DNA from: Porticoccus litoralis
GTDB taxonomy: Bacteria; Pseudomonadota; Gammaproteobacteria; Pseudomonadales; Porticoccaceae
Length of the DNA stretch: 64,000 nucleotides
Assembly: GCF_030676955.1 (NCBI RefSeq)
Contig: NZ_JAUUUU010000001.1
Coordinates: forward strand, 124,001-188,000
Reading direction: 5' to 3'
Positions 8,573 through 16,819 of the stretch are shown here, in pieces. The notes under the pieces were generated by a model. That model saw only the letters and a list, made by a program, of their open reading frames with translations, did not search any database and was not told the origin of the DNA. The translations under genes and the position numbers were made by a program. Each line of letters starts with the position of its first letter. Position 1 is the stretch's first letter.

Positions 8573-9214
8573 TTACCGGGTGGTGCCGCCGAGCAAGGGC
8601 ACAAAACGCACCTTCTCTACGACACGTTCTTCGAAATTGTTGCTATCCCCTAACCGGGTGATAACGAGAAGTTCCTGCACATCGCCTGGGCCCACGGGGA
8701 TAACCAGAATCCCGTCTGGCCCTAGCTGATGCAATAATTCTTCTGGCACTACATTGGGCGCAGCAGCACTGAGAATAGCATCATAGGGGGCATATTCCGG
8801 CAGTCCGAAACCACCATCACTGTGGGAAAAACGCACATTGCGAAGACCCAAAAGCCTCAACCGCTCCCGGGCTTTATCAATCAACGGTTTGATACGCTCA
8901 ACACTGTAGACCTGATCCACCAGTTGAGCCAGAACCACAGACTGGTAACCTGACCCCGAACCAATTTCCAGGACTTTCTTCCGCGGCCCCAGGGATAAAA
9001 GAATTTCGGTCATGAGGGCCACGATATATGGCTGCGACAGAGTCTGCCCGTAACCAATGGGCAACGCAGTATCTTCGTAGGCACGGTGAGAAAGGGCTTC
9101 ATCCAGAAACAGGTGACGGGGTGTCATACGCATGACATCCAGTACTCGCTGATTGGTTATACCCTGTTCTTTTAGGCGTTGGATGAGACGTTCACGGGTT
9201 CGCTGGGAGGTCAT
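8573..9214 (-). CDS. pcm: Protein-L-isoaspartate O-methyltransferase
   Basis: SAM-dependent repair enzyme that methylates isoaspartyl residues in damaged proteins. It has the family signature TALPIGYGQTLSQPYIVA, the SAM motif VLEIGSGSGYQSVVLAQL and the C-terminal KVRFVPLLGG. I chose the ATG at 9214 (213 residues, MTSQRTRERLIQRL), which matches the Pseudomonas start and has GGTGG 7 nt upstream; a GTG at 9244 would add 10 residues. It usually follows surE, which is absent here: pcm comes directly after truD. Confidence 0.94.
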   Translation of the reverse strand: MTSQRTRERLIQRLKEQGITNQRVLDVMRMTPRHLFLDEALSHRAYEDTALPIGYGQTLSQPYIVALMTEILLSLGPRKKVLEIGSGSGYQSVVLAQLVDQVYSVERIKPLIDKARERLRLLGLRNVRFSHSDGGFGLPEYAPYDAILSAAAPNVVPEELLHQLGPDGILVIPVGPGDVQELLVITRLGDSNNFEERVVEKVRFVPLLGGTTR

Positions 9215-9294
9215 GCCAATACCACCAAGCTCAATCGAATTCACTCCTGCAAACCCCTAATGTCAATCGAAAAACGAACTATACCACAGCGCCC

Positions 9295-10311
9295 TTATTC
9301 CGCCACAGAGCAAGACTGCTGCAGGTTTGCCACTTCTCGCAACACGGAAGTGGCAAAACAACCCGGGGGCAGAAAGAAGGCCAGTTCAAGATCAACATCA
9401 TCACCCTGTACACTACTTTGCCAACACCATTCAAAGCCCTCGGCATGTAAAACCAATGGACGCCGTTCCTGGGATAACCCACTGAATTCCAGCCCGTGAC
9501 ACCAGTCCTGCCACTCCTCGAGGACCTGGGACTCCAGCTGACGCACATCGCCTGGAACCTGGGTTCTTCCCCGCCCCCACAAGGGGCCACTGGGGATCGT
9601 TTCATCCGGCATGGGGATATTCCAGTTGTGTCGAGCGACACGCTCCGCAAGAACCAGGTTAAACAGGTAGGACCTTGCCGCAGACAGGTAAAGCCCCCCC
9701 ATCCCCGCCCCTTTTCTGGTTTTCTTCCTTCGCTGTGACCGCTCGGCAGAGCGCTGCTGCAGGAGCTTGTCGGCCTCGTGCAGGTTTCCGGCTTCCCGGC
9801 CAAAGCGCTGCTCGCCGAAATAGTTCGGTACGCCTTCGCGCGCAATGGTTTCCAGGCGGGATGCCAGCACCTGTCTGTCACCCATCAGCTGACGCAAACG
9901 AATACGGAAGTGATTACCTGCGTGCATACCACGGCGCAACTTTTTATGGTGACGCGCCATTTTCAGAATCTGACATCCATCCAGCTGGGGAAGCCGTGAC
10001 AATTGCTGATCCTGCCCTGCCGGTAAATGCACACTGAACCATTGGCGGGTAACAGCCCCACGGTCCTTCAGTCCACAATAACCTACCGCAACATCCTCTA
10101 CCTCAAAGGCCTCGGCCAGCAAATGGGCAACCCAACGGGTATTCTGCCCCTCCTTTTCTATATAAAGACACAGGTGCTCGCCATCTCCTGAAAGGTCAAA
10201 ATCCAAAGCCTCCACCACTTGAAAGTCTTCGGGGCTTTCCCGAAAGCGGGCAGTGATATCCGGGCTACCAAAGGCATAGGGAAACGTGAGTGAAAATTGC
10301 CTAGTGTTCAT
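9295..10311 (-). CDS. truD: tRNA pseudouridine(13) synthase TruD
   Basis: Forms pseudouridine at position 13 in tRNA-Glu and others. The catalytic aspartate is Asp83 in CGLKDRGAVTRQWFSV, and the family motifs PNYFGEQRFGR and LYLSAARSYLFN are present. Length is 338 residues. A very basic run of Arg/Lys/Gln (about residues 185-200) precedes the LYLSAARS motif and looks longer than in relatives I remember. The start has AAGGA just upstream. The gene is 80 bp upstream of pcm, in the place where surE normally separates them. Confidence 0.95.
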   Translation of the reverse strand: MNTRQFSLTFPYAFGSPDITARFRESPEDFQVVEALDFDLSGDGEHLCLYIEKEGQNTRWVAHLLAEAFEVEDVAVGYCGLKDRGAVTRQWFSVHLPAGQDQQLSRLPQLDGCQILKMARHHKKLRRGMHAGNHFRIRLRQLMGDRQVLASRLETIAREGVPNYFGEQRFGREAGNLHEADKLLQQRSAERSQRRKKTRKGAGMGGLYLSAARSYLFNLVLAERVARHNWNIPMPDETIPSGPLWGRGRTQVPGDVRQLESQVLEEWQDWCHGLEFSGLSQERRPLVLHAEGFEWCWQSSVQGDDVDLELAFFLPPGCFATSVLREVANLQQSCSVAE

Positions 10312-10406
10312 AAAATCCTTAGCATTAGCATGCTGTGCAAGTGTACGAGCAGCTACGCCGCTCTCAAAGCCTTAGCTTGGGCATTTCTTTCCGACAGGAC
10401 TTCCAA

Positions 10407-11099
10407 ATGCGAATTCACTACCTGCAACATGTTGCCTTTGAAGGACTGGGCAGCATGCAGCAATGGTTTATAGACCATGACTTTCAGATCAGTGCCTCAC
10501 AGCTCTATGCAGGGGAGCCGTTGCCTGAGCTGAGCGATATCGACTGGCTGATCGTCATGGGCGGGCCCATGGGGGTTAATGATGAGCACCTTTACCCTTG
10601 GCTGGCAGATGAAAAAACATTCATAAAAAAAGCCATCACATCTGGAAAAATCGTCCTTGGCATCTGCCTCGGCGCTCAATTAATTGCTCAGGTTCTTGGT
10701 GCAAAAATAGCGAAAAACCCATACCGCGAAATTGGCTGGTTTCCCCTACAGATTCACGAGGAAGCTGGGCGAACAGTGATCGGCAGAATTCTTCAGACTC
10801 ATCCCCTGGCATTTCACTGGCACGGCGACAGATTTGATATCCCCAGCGGGGCCATACCCTTAGCGGGAAGCAACGCCTGTGACAATCAGGGGTTTATCTA
10901 TCAAGAACGAGTCATCGGCCTGCAATTTCACCTGGAGACAACCGCAAAGTCAGCCAGCGACCTCATCGAGCACTGTGGTGACGAACTGGATGGTAGTCAT
11001 TACGTTCAGGGGGCAGATGACATGCTTTCGCAACCGGAACGGTTTCACACCATTAACCAGTTGATGACTGAAATTCTGGAGGCGTTAAGCCGGGCCTGA
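10407..11099 (+). CDS. Class I glutamine amidotransferase-like protein
   Basis: 230-residue stand-alone class I glutaminase-fold protein related to the GuaA amidotransferase domain (COG0518-type). The nucleophile elbow is GICLGAQL and the histidine/glutamate pair is in LQFHLE, so the catalytic triad appears complete; MGGPMGV forms the oxyanion region. Its acceptor substrate is unknown to me. The start is ATG at 10407, with AGGAC 6 nt upstream; the longer reading from 10335 has no such support. It is on the opposite strand to truD and ispF, so it is an insertion into an otherwise conserved minus-strand run. Confidence 0.82.
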   Translation: MRIHYLQHVAFEGLGSMQQWFIDHDFQISASQLYAGEPLPELSDIDWLIVMGGPMGVNDEHLYPWLADEKTFIKKAITSGKIVLGICLGAQLIAQVLGAKIAKNPYREIGWFPLQIHEEAGRTVIGRILQTHPLAFHWHGDRFDIPSGAIPLAGSNACDNQGFIYQERVIGLQFHLETTAKSASDLIEHCGDELDGSHYVQGADDMLSQPERFHTINQLMTEILEALSRA

Positions 11100-11109
11100 C
11101 CGCTTTGGA

Positions 11110-11586
11110 CTAGGCAACCTTATCCAGCAGCACCACTACCTGTGCAGCAATGCCTTCACCACGACCTTCAAATCCCAGTTTTTCCGTGGTGGTCGCTTTG
11201 ATATTCAGCTGCTCCGTCCCGCAATTCAGGTCAGCACTGAGATTTTCGCGCATGGCCAATATGTGGGGAGACATTTTCGGGGCCTGGGCGATCAGCGTCA
11301 TGTCAGCATTGACCAGCGTGAACCCTTGGTCGGCAATCAGGGCTTGGACATGCCGCAGCAGCTCACGGCTATCTATGCCACGATAGGCCGAATCTGTATC
11401 AGGAAAATGCTGACCAATATCACCCAGGGCAGCGGCACCCAGCAAGGCATCACACAGCGCATGAATCAGCACGTCTCCATCGGAATGAGCCACCAGTCCG
11501 CGGGAAAAAGGTATGGTCACGCCACCAATAACAATGGCGTCGCCTTCGCCGAAGGCGTGAACATCATAACCCTGGCCTATTCTCAT
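11110..11586 (-). CDS. ispF: 2-C-methyl-D-erythritol 2,4-cyclodiphosphate synthase
   Basis: Fifth step of the MEP isoprenoid pathway: cyclises CDP-ME-2-phosphate to MEcPP, releasing CMP. The zinc ligands Asp8, His10 and His42 are in GYDVHAFG and DVLIHALCDALLGA, and the C-terminal signature ATTTEKLGFEGRGEGIA is intact. 158 residues, as usual. It lies 38 bp downstream of ispD, the step two before it. The stop lies 10 bp from the end of the convergent amidotransferase gene. Confidence 0.97.
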   Translation of the reverse strand: MRIGQGYDVHAFGEGDAIVIGGVTIPFSRGLVAHSDGDVLIHALCDALLGAAALGDIGQHFPDTDSAYRGIDSRELLRHVQALIADQGFTLVNADMTLIAQAPKMSPHILAMRENLSADLNCGTEQLNIKATTTEKLGFEGRGEGIAAQVVVLLDKVA

Positions 11587-11624
11587 TGTTCGGTCCTCTG
11601 CTCAGCAGTCAGCTCAGTTGCCTA

Positions 11625-12338
11625 TTAGTCGCACTGCACCACTTCGGTCTTCTGCTGATATTTCAGAATAGCCTCAGCAATTTCAAGATCTTCCTGCCGG
11701 GTAATTTTGATATTGTCACGGCTACCTTCGACCACCATGGGGGTGTGACCCAGGCGCTCAACAGCAGCAGACTCATCCGTCGGTTGCCACCCTTGGCGAA
11801 CCGCTGTATTCAAGCTCCAGCTTAGCATCCCGTATCGAAACATCTGCGGCGTCTGCGCCAACCAAAGTTTGTTACGATCTTCGGTACCCGCAATATCATC
11901 ACCCTGCTCGACCCGCTTGACAGTGTCGCTCACAGGTACGGCCAGAACACCGCCTACCCGATGATCCTCCAGAGACTGCATCAGGTGCTGGACTTCCGCG
12001 ACACGAACACAAGGTCTTGCCACATCGTGAACCAGTATCCAGTCATCAGTGTGTGCTTCCCGGGTCAGGCACTCCAGTGCAAGACGCACAGAATCTGCTC
12101 GCTCTTTACCACCGTGGACAGTACGAATACGAGGGTGATCGAATACAGCCAGTTGTTGCCAATAGGTATCATTGGGATGAACCGCCACCACGACAATCGC
12201 GTCGTTTACTGCCAACAAACGCTCCAGAGTGTGTTCAACGACGGTCTTTCCCGCCAGAGACTGGTACTGCTTTGGAACTGGAGCTCCAAAACGACTGCCG
12301 ACACCCGCAGCGGGCACGATGATCCATCTGGCGGTCAT
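11625..12338 (-). CDS. ispD: 2-C-methyl-D-erythritol 4-phosphate cytidylyltransferase
   Basis: Third step of the MEP pathway: joins CTP and MEP to give CDP-ME. The N-terminal nucleotide-binding signature is IIVPAAGVGSRFGAPVPKQY, followed by VHDVARPCV and the C-terminal TDESAAVERLGH. 237 residues. ftsB-ispD-ispF is the standard gammaproteobacterial order and supplies precursor for undecaprenyl phosphate, used by uppS and the wall genes elsewhere in the window. Confidence 0.96.
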   Translation of the reverse strand: MTARWIIVPAAGVGSRFGAPVPKQYQSLAGKTVVEHTLERLLAVNDAIVVVAVHPNDTYWQQLAVFDHPRIRTVHGGKERADSVRLALECLTREAHTDDWILVHDVARPCVRVAEVQHLMQSLEDHRVGGVLAVPVSDTVKRVEQGDDIAGTEDRNKLWLAQTPQMFRYGMLSWSLNTAVRQGWQPTDESAAVERLGHTPMVVEGSRDNIKITRQEDLEIAEAILKYQQKTEVVQCD

Positions 12339-12400
12339 ATCATAAGCTCCAGCAAGTTACGGTAGGCATTCTGTAGAGGGGCATAACACGGCCAGTTGGT

Positions 12401-12682
12401 TCATTGATCCTCAGGCTCCACCACCATAAAAAATGTTTCTCCTTCCTTGATCATGCCCAAATCGGTCCTTGCACGCTCTTCGATACTTTCAACGCCTTCC
12501 TTGAGATCGACCACCTCACTGACCAGCGTCTGGTTGCGTTGCCGCAGTGTTTCGTTCTGCGCTTCCTGCTCGGCCACTTCTCGCTCCAAGGTCAACTTTT
12601 TGGCAAGCCCACCCTCTCCCAGCCACAGTTGGTACTGAAAGAAAAGCAACAGCAGCAAAAGACCAATCATCAACCAGCGCAT
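12401..12682 (-). CDS. ftsB: Cell division protein FtsB
   Basis: 93-residue bitopic inner-membrane protein of the FtsQLB divisome complex. One transmembrane helix (about residues 4-20, LMIGLLLLLLFFQYQLW) is followed by a periplasmic coiled coil rich in Glu/Gln/Leu (about 28-70) and a conserved ERARTDLGMIKEGETFF segment. It lies between eno and ispD, its standard position. Confidence 0.94.
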   Translation of the reverse strand: MRWLMIGLLLLLLFFQYQLWLGEGGLAKKLTLEREVAEQEAQNETLRQRNQTLVSEVVDLKEGVESIEERARTDLGMIKEGETFFMVVEPEDQ

Positions 12683-12747
12683 GGGGCGATTTTACCGAAG
12701 TCACCTACTAACGTCAGCGGACAAAACAATGCTCTAGCCAAAACCAT

Positions 12748-12772
12748 CGGGGGCGGCCAATGGCCGCCCCCG
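12748..12772 (-). terminator. Rho-independent terminator-like hairpin after eno
   Basis: A nearly perfect GC-rich inverted repeat (GGGGGCGGCC against GGCCGCCCCC) sits 17 bp past the eno stop. On the minus strand it is followed by ATGGTTTTGG, a short T-run. It may end part of eno transcription before ftsB. Confidence 0.55.
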
Positions 12773-12788
12773 CTGAAAATTTGTCTGA

Positions 12789-14078
12789 TCAGGACTTGAA
12801 CTCCGCCCTGCCCCGGTAGGGTGCCAGCCCCCCCAGTTCAGCTTCAATGCGCAGCAGGCGGTTGTACTTGGCAACCCGGTCTGAACGGCACAGCGACCCG
12901 GTTTTGATCTGGCCTGCTGCAGTCGCCACGGCCAGGTCTGCAATGGTGGTATCTTCGGTTTCTCCGGATCGGTGTGAAATCACCGCGGTGTAACCGGCGT
13001 CCTTGGCCATTTTAATCGCATCAAGGGTCTCAGAGAGCGAGCCAATCTGATTGAACTTGATCAAAATGGAGTTGGCCACGCCCATCTCAATACCCTTCTT
13101 GAGAATCTTTGTGTTGGTGACAAACAGGTCGTCACCCACCAATTGAACTCTGTGACCTAATTTTTCTGTCTGGTATTTCCAACCATCCCAATCAGATTCG
13201 TCCTGGCCATCCTCAATGGAAATAATCGGATACTGGTCGCAAAGCTCCGCCAGAAAATCACTGAAGCCCTCGGACGAGTAGACCTTGCCTTCGCCTGCCA
13301 GATCGTACTGGCCATCCTTGTAAAACTCGGAAGATGCGCAATCCAGAGCCAGGGTAATATCCTCTCCCAGCTTATAACCTGCAGCTTCAACTGCTTTCTG
13401 AATCACTGCCAGCGCCTCGGCATTAGAAGAAAGATTAGGAGCAAAACCACCTTCATCACCCACTGCTGTATTCAGGCCTTGACTACTCAGCACCTTTTTC
13501 AGTGAGTGGAAGATTTCCGCCCCCATACGCAGAGCCTCGGCGAAAGATTTAGCCGATACCGGCTGCACCATGAACTCCTGGATATCGACGTTGTTATCAG
13601 CGTGCTCACCACCATTGAGAATATTCATCATGGGAACGGGCATGCTGTAATTTCCCGAAGTGCCATTGATATCGGCAATATGGGCATAGAGGGGAACGCC
13701 CCGGGATTTTGCTGCAGCTTTAGCGGTCGCCAGAGAAACCGCCAGAATCGCGTTGGCCCCATATTTTGATTTGTTTTCAGTCGCATCCGCAGCAATCATG
13801 GCGTTATCGATATCACGCTGTTCAAGGGCATTTTTTCCCAACAACAATGAACGTATTTCGGTATTGATATTCTCAACGGCTTTTAGCACGCCTTTACCCA
13901 GATACCGTGACTTATCGCCATCACGCAACTCCAGAGCTTCCCGGGACCCGGTAGATGCGCCGGATGGGGCACAGGCAGTACCCACACTGCCATCTTCCAG
14001 TATCACGTCTGCTTCTACGGTCGGGTTACCCCTGGAATCCAGCACTTCATAAGCGCGGATGTCGATAATGTTGGACAT
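12789..14078 (-). CDS. eno: Enolase
   Basis: Glycolytic enzyme interconverting 2-phosphoglycerate and phosphoenolpyruvate; in many gammaproteobacteria it is also a degradosome component. 429 residues. Motifs visible: N-terminal EVLDSRGNPTVEAD, the GDEGGFAP loop, metal ligands in LALDCASSEF, SIEDGQDESDWDGW and LVGDDLFVTN, and the C-terminal ISHRSGETEDTTIADLAV signature. It lies between kdsA and ftsB as in Pseudomonas. Confidence 0.98.
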   Translation of the reverse strand: MSNIIDIRAYEVLDSRGNPTVEADVILEDGSVGTACAPSGASTGSREALELRDGDKSRYLGKGVLKAVENINTEIRSLLLGKNALEQRDIDNAMIAADATENKSKYGANAILAVSLATAKAAAKSRGVPLYAHIADINGTSGNYSMPVPMMNILNGGEHADNNVDIQEFMVQPVSAKSFAEALRMGAEIFHSLKKVLSSQGLNTAVGDEGGFAPNLSSNAEALAVIQKAVEAAGYKLGEDITLALDCASSEFYKDGQYDLAGEGKVYSSEGFSDFLAELCDQYPIISIEDGQDESDWDGWKYQTEKLGHRVQLVGDDLFVTNTKILKKGIEMGVANSILIKFNQIGSLSETLDAIKMAKDAGYTAVISHRSGETEDTTIADLAVATAAGQIKTGSLCRSDRVAKYNRLLRIEAELGGLAPYRGRAEFKS

Positions 14079-14098
14079 TTAGTTCTCCCTCAAATACC

Positions 14099-14127
14099 GG
14101 CAGCGGCCGAGAGTAAAGGCCACTGCC
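14099..14127. other. Inverted repeat between kdsA and eno
   Basis: GGCAGCGGCC and GGCCACTGCC form a 10-bp stem with one mismatch around a 9-nt loop in the 71-bp kdsA-eno gap. There is no T-run on either strand, so it may be a leader or RNA-processing structure rather than a terminator. Confidence 0.3.
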
Positions 14128-14149
14128 ATTCTAAAATTTCGACCACTAC

Positions 14150-15007
14150 TCAGCAGATAGACAACTCTGGCTGAGACTTAATCAGTTCATCAATCGCCTT
14201 CATTTGTGACAGGAACGGTTCCAGCACATCCAAAGGCAAGGCACTGGGACCATCACATCTTGCCTGATCCGGTTGCGGGTGGGCCTCAAGGAAAAGACCG
14301 GCCAAACCTACGGCCATTCCGGCCCGGGCCAGCTCCGCCACCTGGTGACGACGCCCTCCGGACGCAGCGCCCATCGGGTCACGACACTGTAGCGCATGTG
14401 TCACATCGAAAATCAGGGGCAAGCCGCCACTGATCTCTTTCATGGTTCTGAAACCCAGCATATCCACGATCAGATTGTCGTAACCGAAATTCGCACCACG
14501 CTCGCACAGCATGACCTGGTCATTTCCACACTCACGGAACTTGTCGACAATATTCCCCATCTGGGACGGGCTGAGAAACTGGGGTTTTTTGACATTGATC
14601 ACCGCGCCGGTTTCCGCCATCGCCTTGACCAGGTCTGTCTGGCGGGCCAGAAAAGCCGGCAACTGAAGCACGTCACAGATTTCAGCAACCGGTTGAGCCT
14701 GTTCGATCTCATGCACATCCGTGATCACTGGAATGGCAAATGTCTTTTTGATTTCTTCGAAGATTTTTAATCCGGCTTCCATCCCGGGGCCACGGTAGGA
14801 ATGAATTGAGGAGCGATTGGCCTTGTCAAAGGAAGCCTTGAAAACATAGGGAATACCCAGACGCGAGGTAACTTCAACATAATGCTCTGCCACACGCATC
14901 GCCATATCGCGGGATTCGAGTACATTCATCCCACCAAAAAGGACAAAAGGCCGGTCATTGGCGACAGCAATGCCGCTGACATCAATAGCAACGCTGGGGG
15001 TGGTCAC
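14150..15007 (-). CDS. kdsA: 3-deoxy-8-phosphooctulonate (KDO-8-P) synthase
   Basis: Condenses PEP with arabinose-5-phosphate to make KDO-8-P for the lipopolysaccharide core. Motifs: YVFKASFDKANRSSIHSYRGPG, ITDVHEIEQAQPVAEICDVLQLPAFLARQTDL read in two parts, NVKKPQFLSP and LIFDVTHALQ. 285 residues, GTG start 4 bp after the pyrG stop. pyrG (CTP) and kdsA share this operon position in most gammaproteobacteria, CTP being needed to activate KDO. Confidence 0.97.
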   Translation of the reverse strand: MTTPSVAIDVSGIAVANDRPFVLFGGMNVLESRDMAMRVAEHYVEVTSRLGIPYVFKASFDKANRSSIHSYRGPGMEAGLKIFEEIKKTFAIPVITDVHEIEQAQPVAEICDVLQLPAFLARQTDLVKAMAETGAVINVKKPQFLSPSQMGNIVDKFRECGNDQVMLCERGANFGYDNLIVDMLGFRTMKEISGGLPLIFDVTHALQCRDPMGAASGGRRHQVAELARAGMAVGLAGLFLEAHPQPDQARCDGPSALPLDVLEPFLSQMKAIDELIKSQPELSIC

Positions 15008-15010
15008 GGA

Positions 15011-16636
15011 TCAGTCCTCCGCTGTATGTTTCAGGGCTGCCTTGACGAAACTGCTGAACAGCGGGTGTCCATTACGCGGAGTCGACGTGAATTCCGGGTG
15101 GAACTGACAGGCAAAAAACCAGGGGTGCCCAGGTATTTCAATGGTCTCGACCAGCGTCTTGCTTTCGGACCAGCCACCGACTCTCATACCACCCTGTTCC
15201 AGTTGGGGAACATATTTATTATTGACTTCATAACGATGACGGTGACGCTCCAGGATGACATCAGAACCATAGATGTCATGGGCCATGGTGCCTTCCACAA
15301 GATAGCTGTTCTGTGCACCCAGACGCATGGTGCCCCCGAGGTCAGATTCCTCTGTGCGGGTTTCAACGCTGCCATCGATATCAACCCACTCGGTAATCAG
15401 TCCGATCACCGGGTACGGGGTCTTCTGGTCAAACTCGGTGCTGTTGGCAGCTTCCATACCGCAGACATTGCGGGCAAATTCAATCATCGCCACCTGCATA
15501 CCCAAACAGATACCCAGGTAAGGGATGTTGTTAACACGAGCATGCTTGACTGCTTTGATTTTCCCCTCAACGCCGCGTACACCGAAGCCTCCGGGTACCA
15601 GAATGCCATCAACACCCGAAAGCAGTGACATATCCGCTTCGAGATCCTCGGAATCAATGTAGCGCACATTAACTTTAGTCTGATGGCGAATACCGGCATG
15701 CATCAGCGCTTCATTGAGCGATTTGTAGGCGTCCAGCAGCTCCATGTACTTGCCAACCATAGCAATGGTGACCTGGTGTTGCGGGTTCAGCTGGTTCTCC
15801 ACTACCCAGTCCCAGGCACTGAGATCAGCCTCTCTGTACTCCAGGTGCAGCTTTTCCATCACGATCCGGTCGAGGCCACGTTTCTGCAGGTCACGGGGGA
15901 TAGCGTAGATGGTTCGAGCATCGAGCAAGGGCACGACGGCGCGCTCCTCGACATTGGTAAAGAGGGCAATTTTCTTGCGCTGACCTTCATCCAGCTCCAC
16001 TTCAGAGCGGCAAAGCAGAATGTCAGGCAACAGACCGATGGATCTTAATTCTTTGACCGAGTGTTGAGTCGGTTTTGTCTTGGTTTCCCCGGCAGTGGCA
16101 ATGTAGGGAATAAGCGTCAGGTGAATCAGCAAAGACCGTGATGACCCAAGTTCCAGCTTTAACTGCCGGATAGCCTCAAGAAAAGGCTGGGACTCAATAT
16201 CACCCACTGTACCGCCAACTTCGACAATGGCCACATCGTAACCTTTTCCGCCAGCCAGTACCCGACGCTTAATTTCGTCGGTCACATGGGGGATCACCTG
16301 TACGGTACCGCCCAGATAATCACCGCGGCGCTCACGACGCAGAATGGTTTCGTAAACTTTGCCACTGGTGAAGTTGTTGAGCTTTCTCATCTTGGAAGAG
16401 AGGAAGCGCTCATAGTGACCCAGATCCAGATCTGTTTCAGCACCGTCTTCGGTGACAAAAACCTCACCGTGCTGGAAAGGACTCATGGTCCCCGGATCAA
16501 CGTTCAGATATGGATCGAGCTTGAGAATGGTGACACTCAAACCGTGGGCTTCAAGAATGGAGCCAAGTGACGCCGAGGCGATGCCTTTACCCAGTGAAGA
16601 TACAACACCGCCCGTAACGAAAATATAACGTGTCAT
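15011..16636 (-). CDS. pyrG: CTP synthase
   Basis: Converts UTP, ATP and glutamine to CTP. The N-terminal synthase domain (about residues 1-265) opens with IFVTGGVVSSLGKGIASASL and has KLDPYLNVDPGTMSPFQHGE. The C-terminal class I amidotransferase domain (about 290-541) has the nucleophile in YLGICLGMQVA and His/Glu in CQFHPEF. Length is 541 residues. It lies between tilS and kdsA; the 183-bp upstream gap may hold its own promoter. Confidence 0.98.
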   Translation of the reverse strand: MTRYIFVTGGVVSSLGKGIASASLGSILEAHGLSVTILKLDPYLNVDPGTMSPFQHGEVFVTEDGAETDLDLGHYERFLSSKMRKLNNFTSGKVYETILRRERRGDYLGGTVQVIPHVTDEIKRRVLAGGKGYDVAIVEVGGTVGDIESQPFLEAIRQLKLELGSSRSLLIHLTLIPYIATAGETKTKPTQHSVKELRSIGLLPDILLCRSEVELDEGQRKKIALFTNVEERAVVPLLDARTIYAIPRDLQKRGLDRIVMEKLHLEYREADLSAWDWVVENQLNPQHQVTIAMVGKYMELLDAYKSLNEALMHAGIRHQTKVNVRYIDSEDLEADMSLLSGVDGILVPGGFGVRGVEGKIKAVKHARVNNIPYLGICLGMQVAMIEFARNVCGMEAANSTEFDQKTPYPVIGLITEWVDIDGSVETRTEESDLGGTMRLGAQNSYLVEGTMAHDIYGSDVILERHRHRYEVNNKYVPQLEQGGMRVGGWSESKTLVETIEIPGHPWFFACQFHPEFTSTPRNGHPLFSSFVKAALKHTAED

Positions 16637-16819
16637 CTAGACCCTTCCGAACACTTTGAATACTACTTTTTAAAATGCCGAACCCACGCCTTAAATCAAG
16701 GCATGTTACTGATAAATCATGAAAAATTGGCTACGGGTAAGGAATACTTAAGACCGGCGCCCATCCGCTTCAAGATGGGATGCCAGACTACCAGAAAGGG
16801 GCTCCCCGCTCAATGCGAA

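Noticed and set aside
16637..16819. Possible hairpins in the tilS-pyrG gap as terminator or pyrimidine attenuator
   Set aside because: Short stems such as CCCATC/GATGGG and GCCTT/AAGGC exist but lack U-runs and do not stand out from background.
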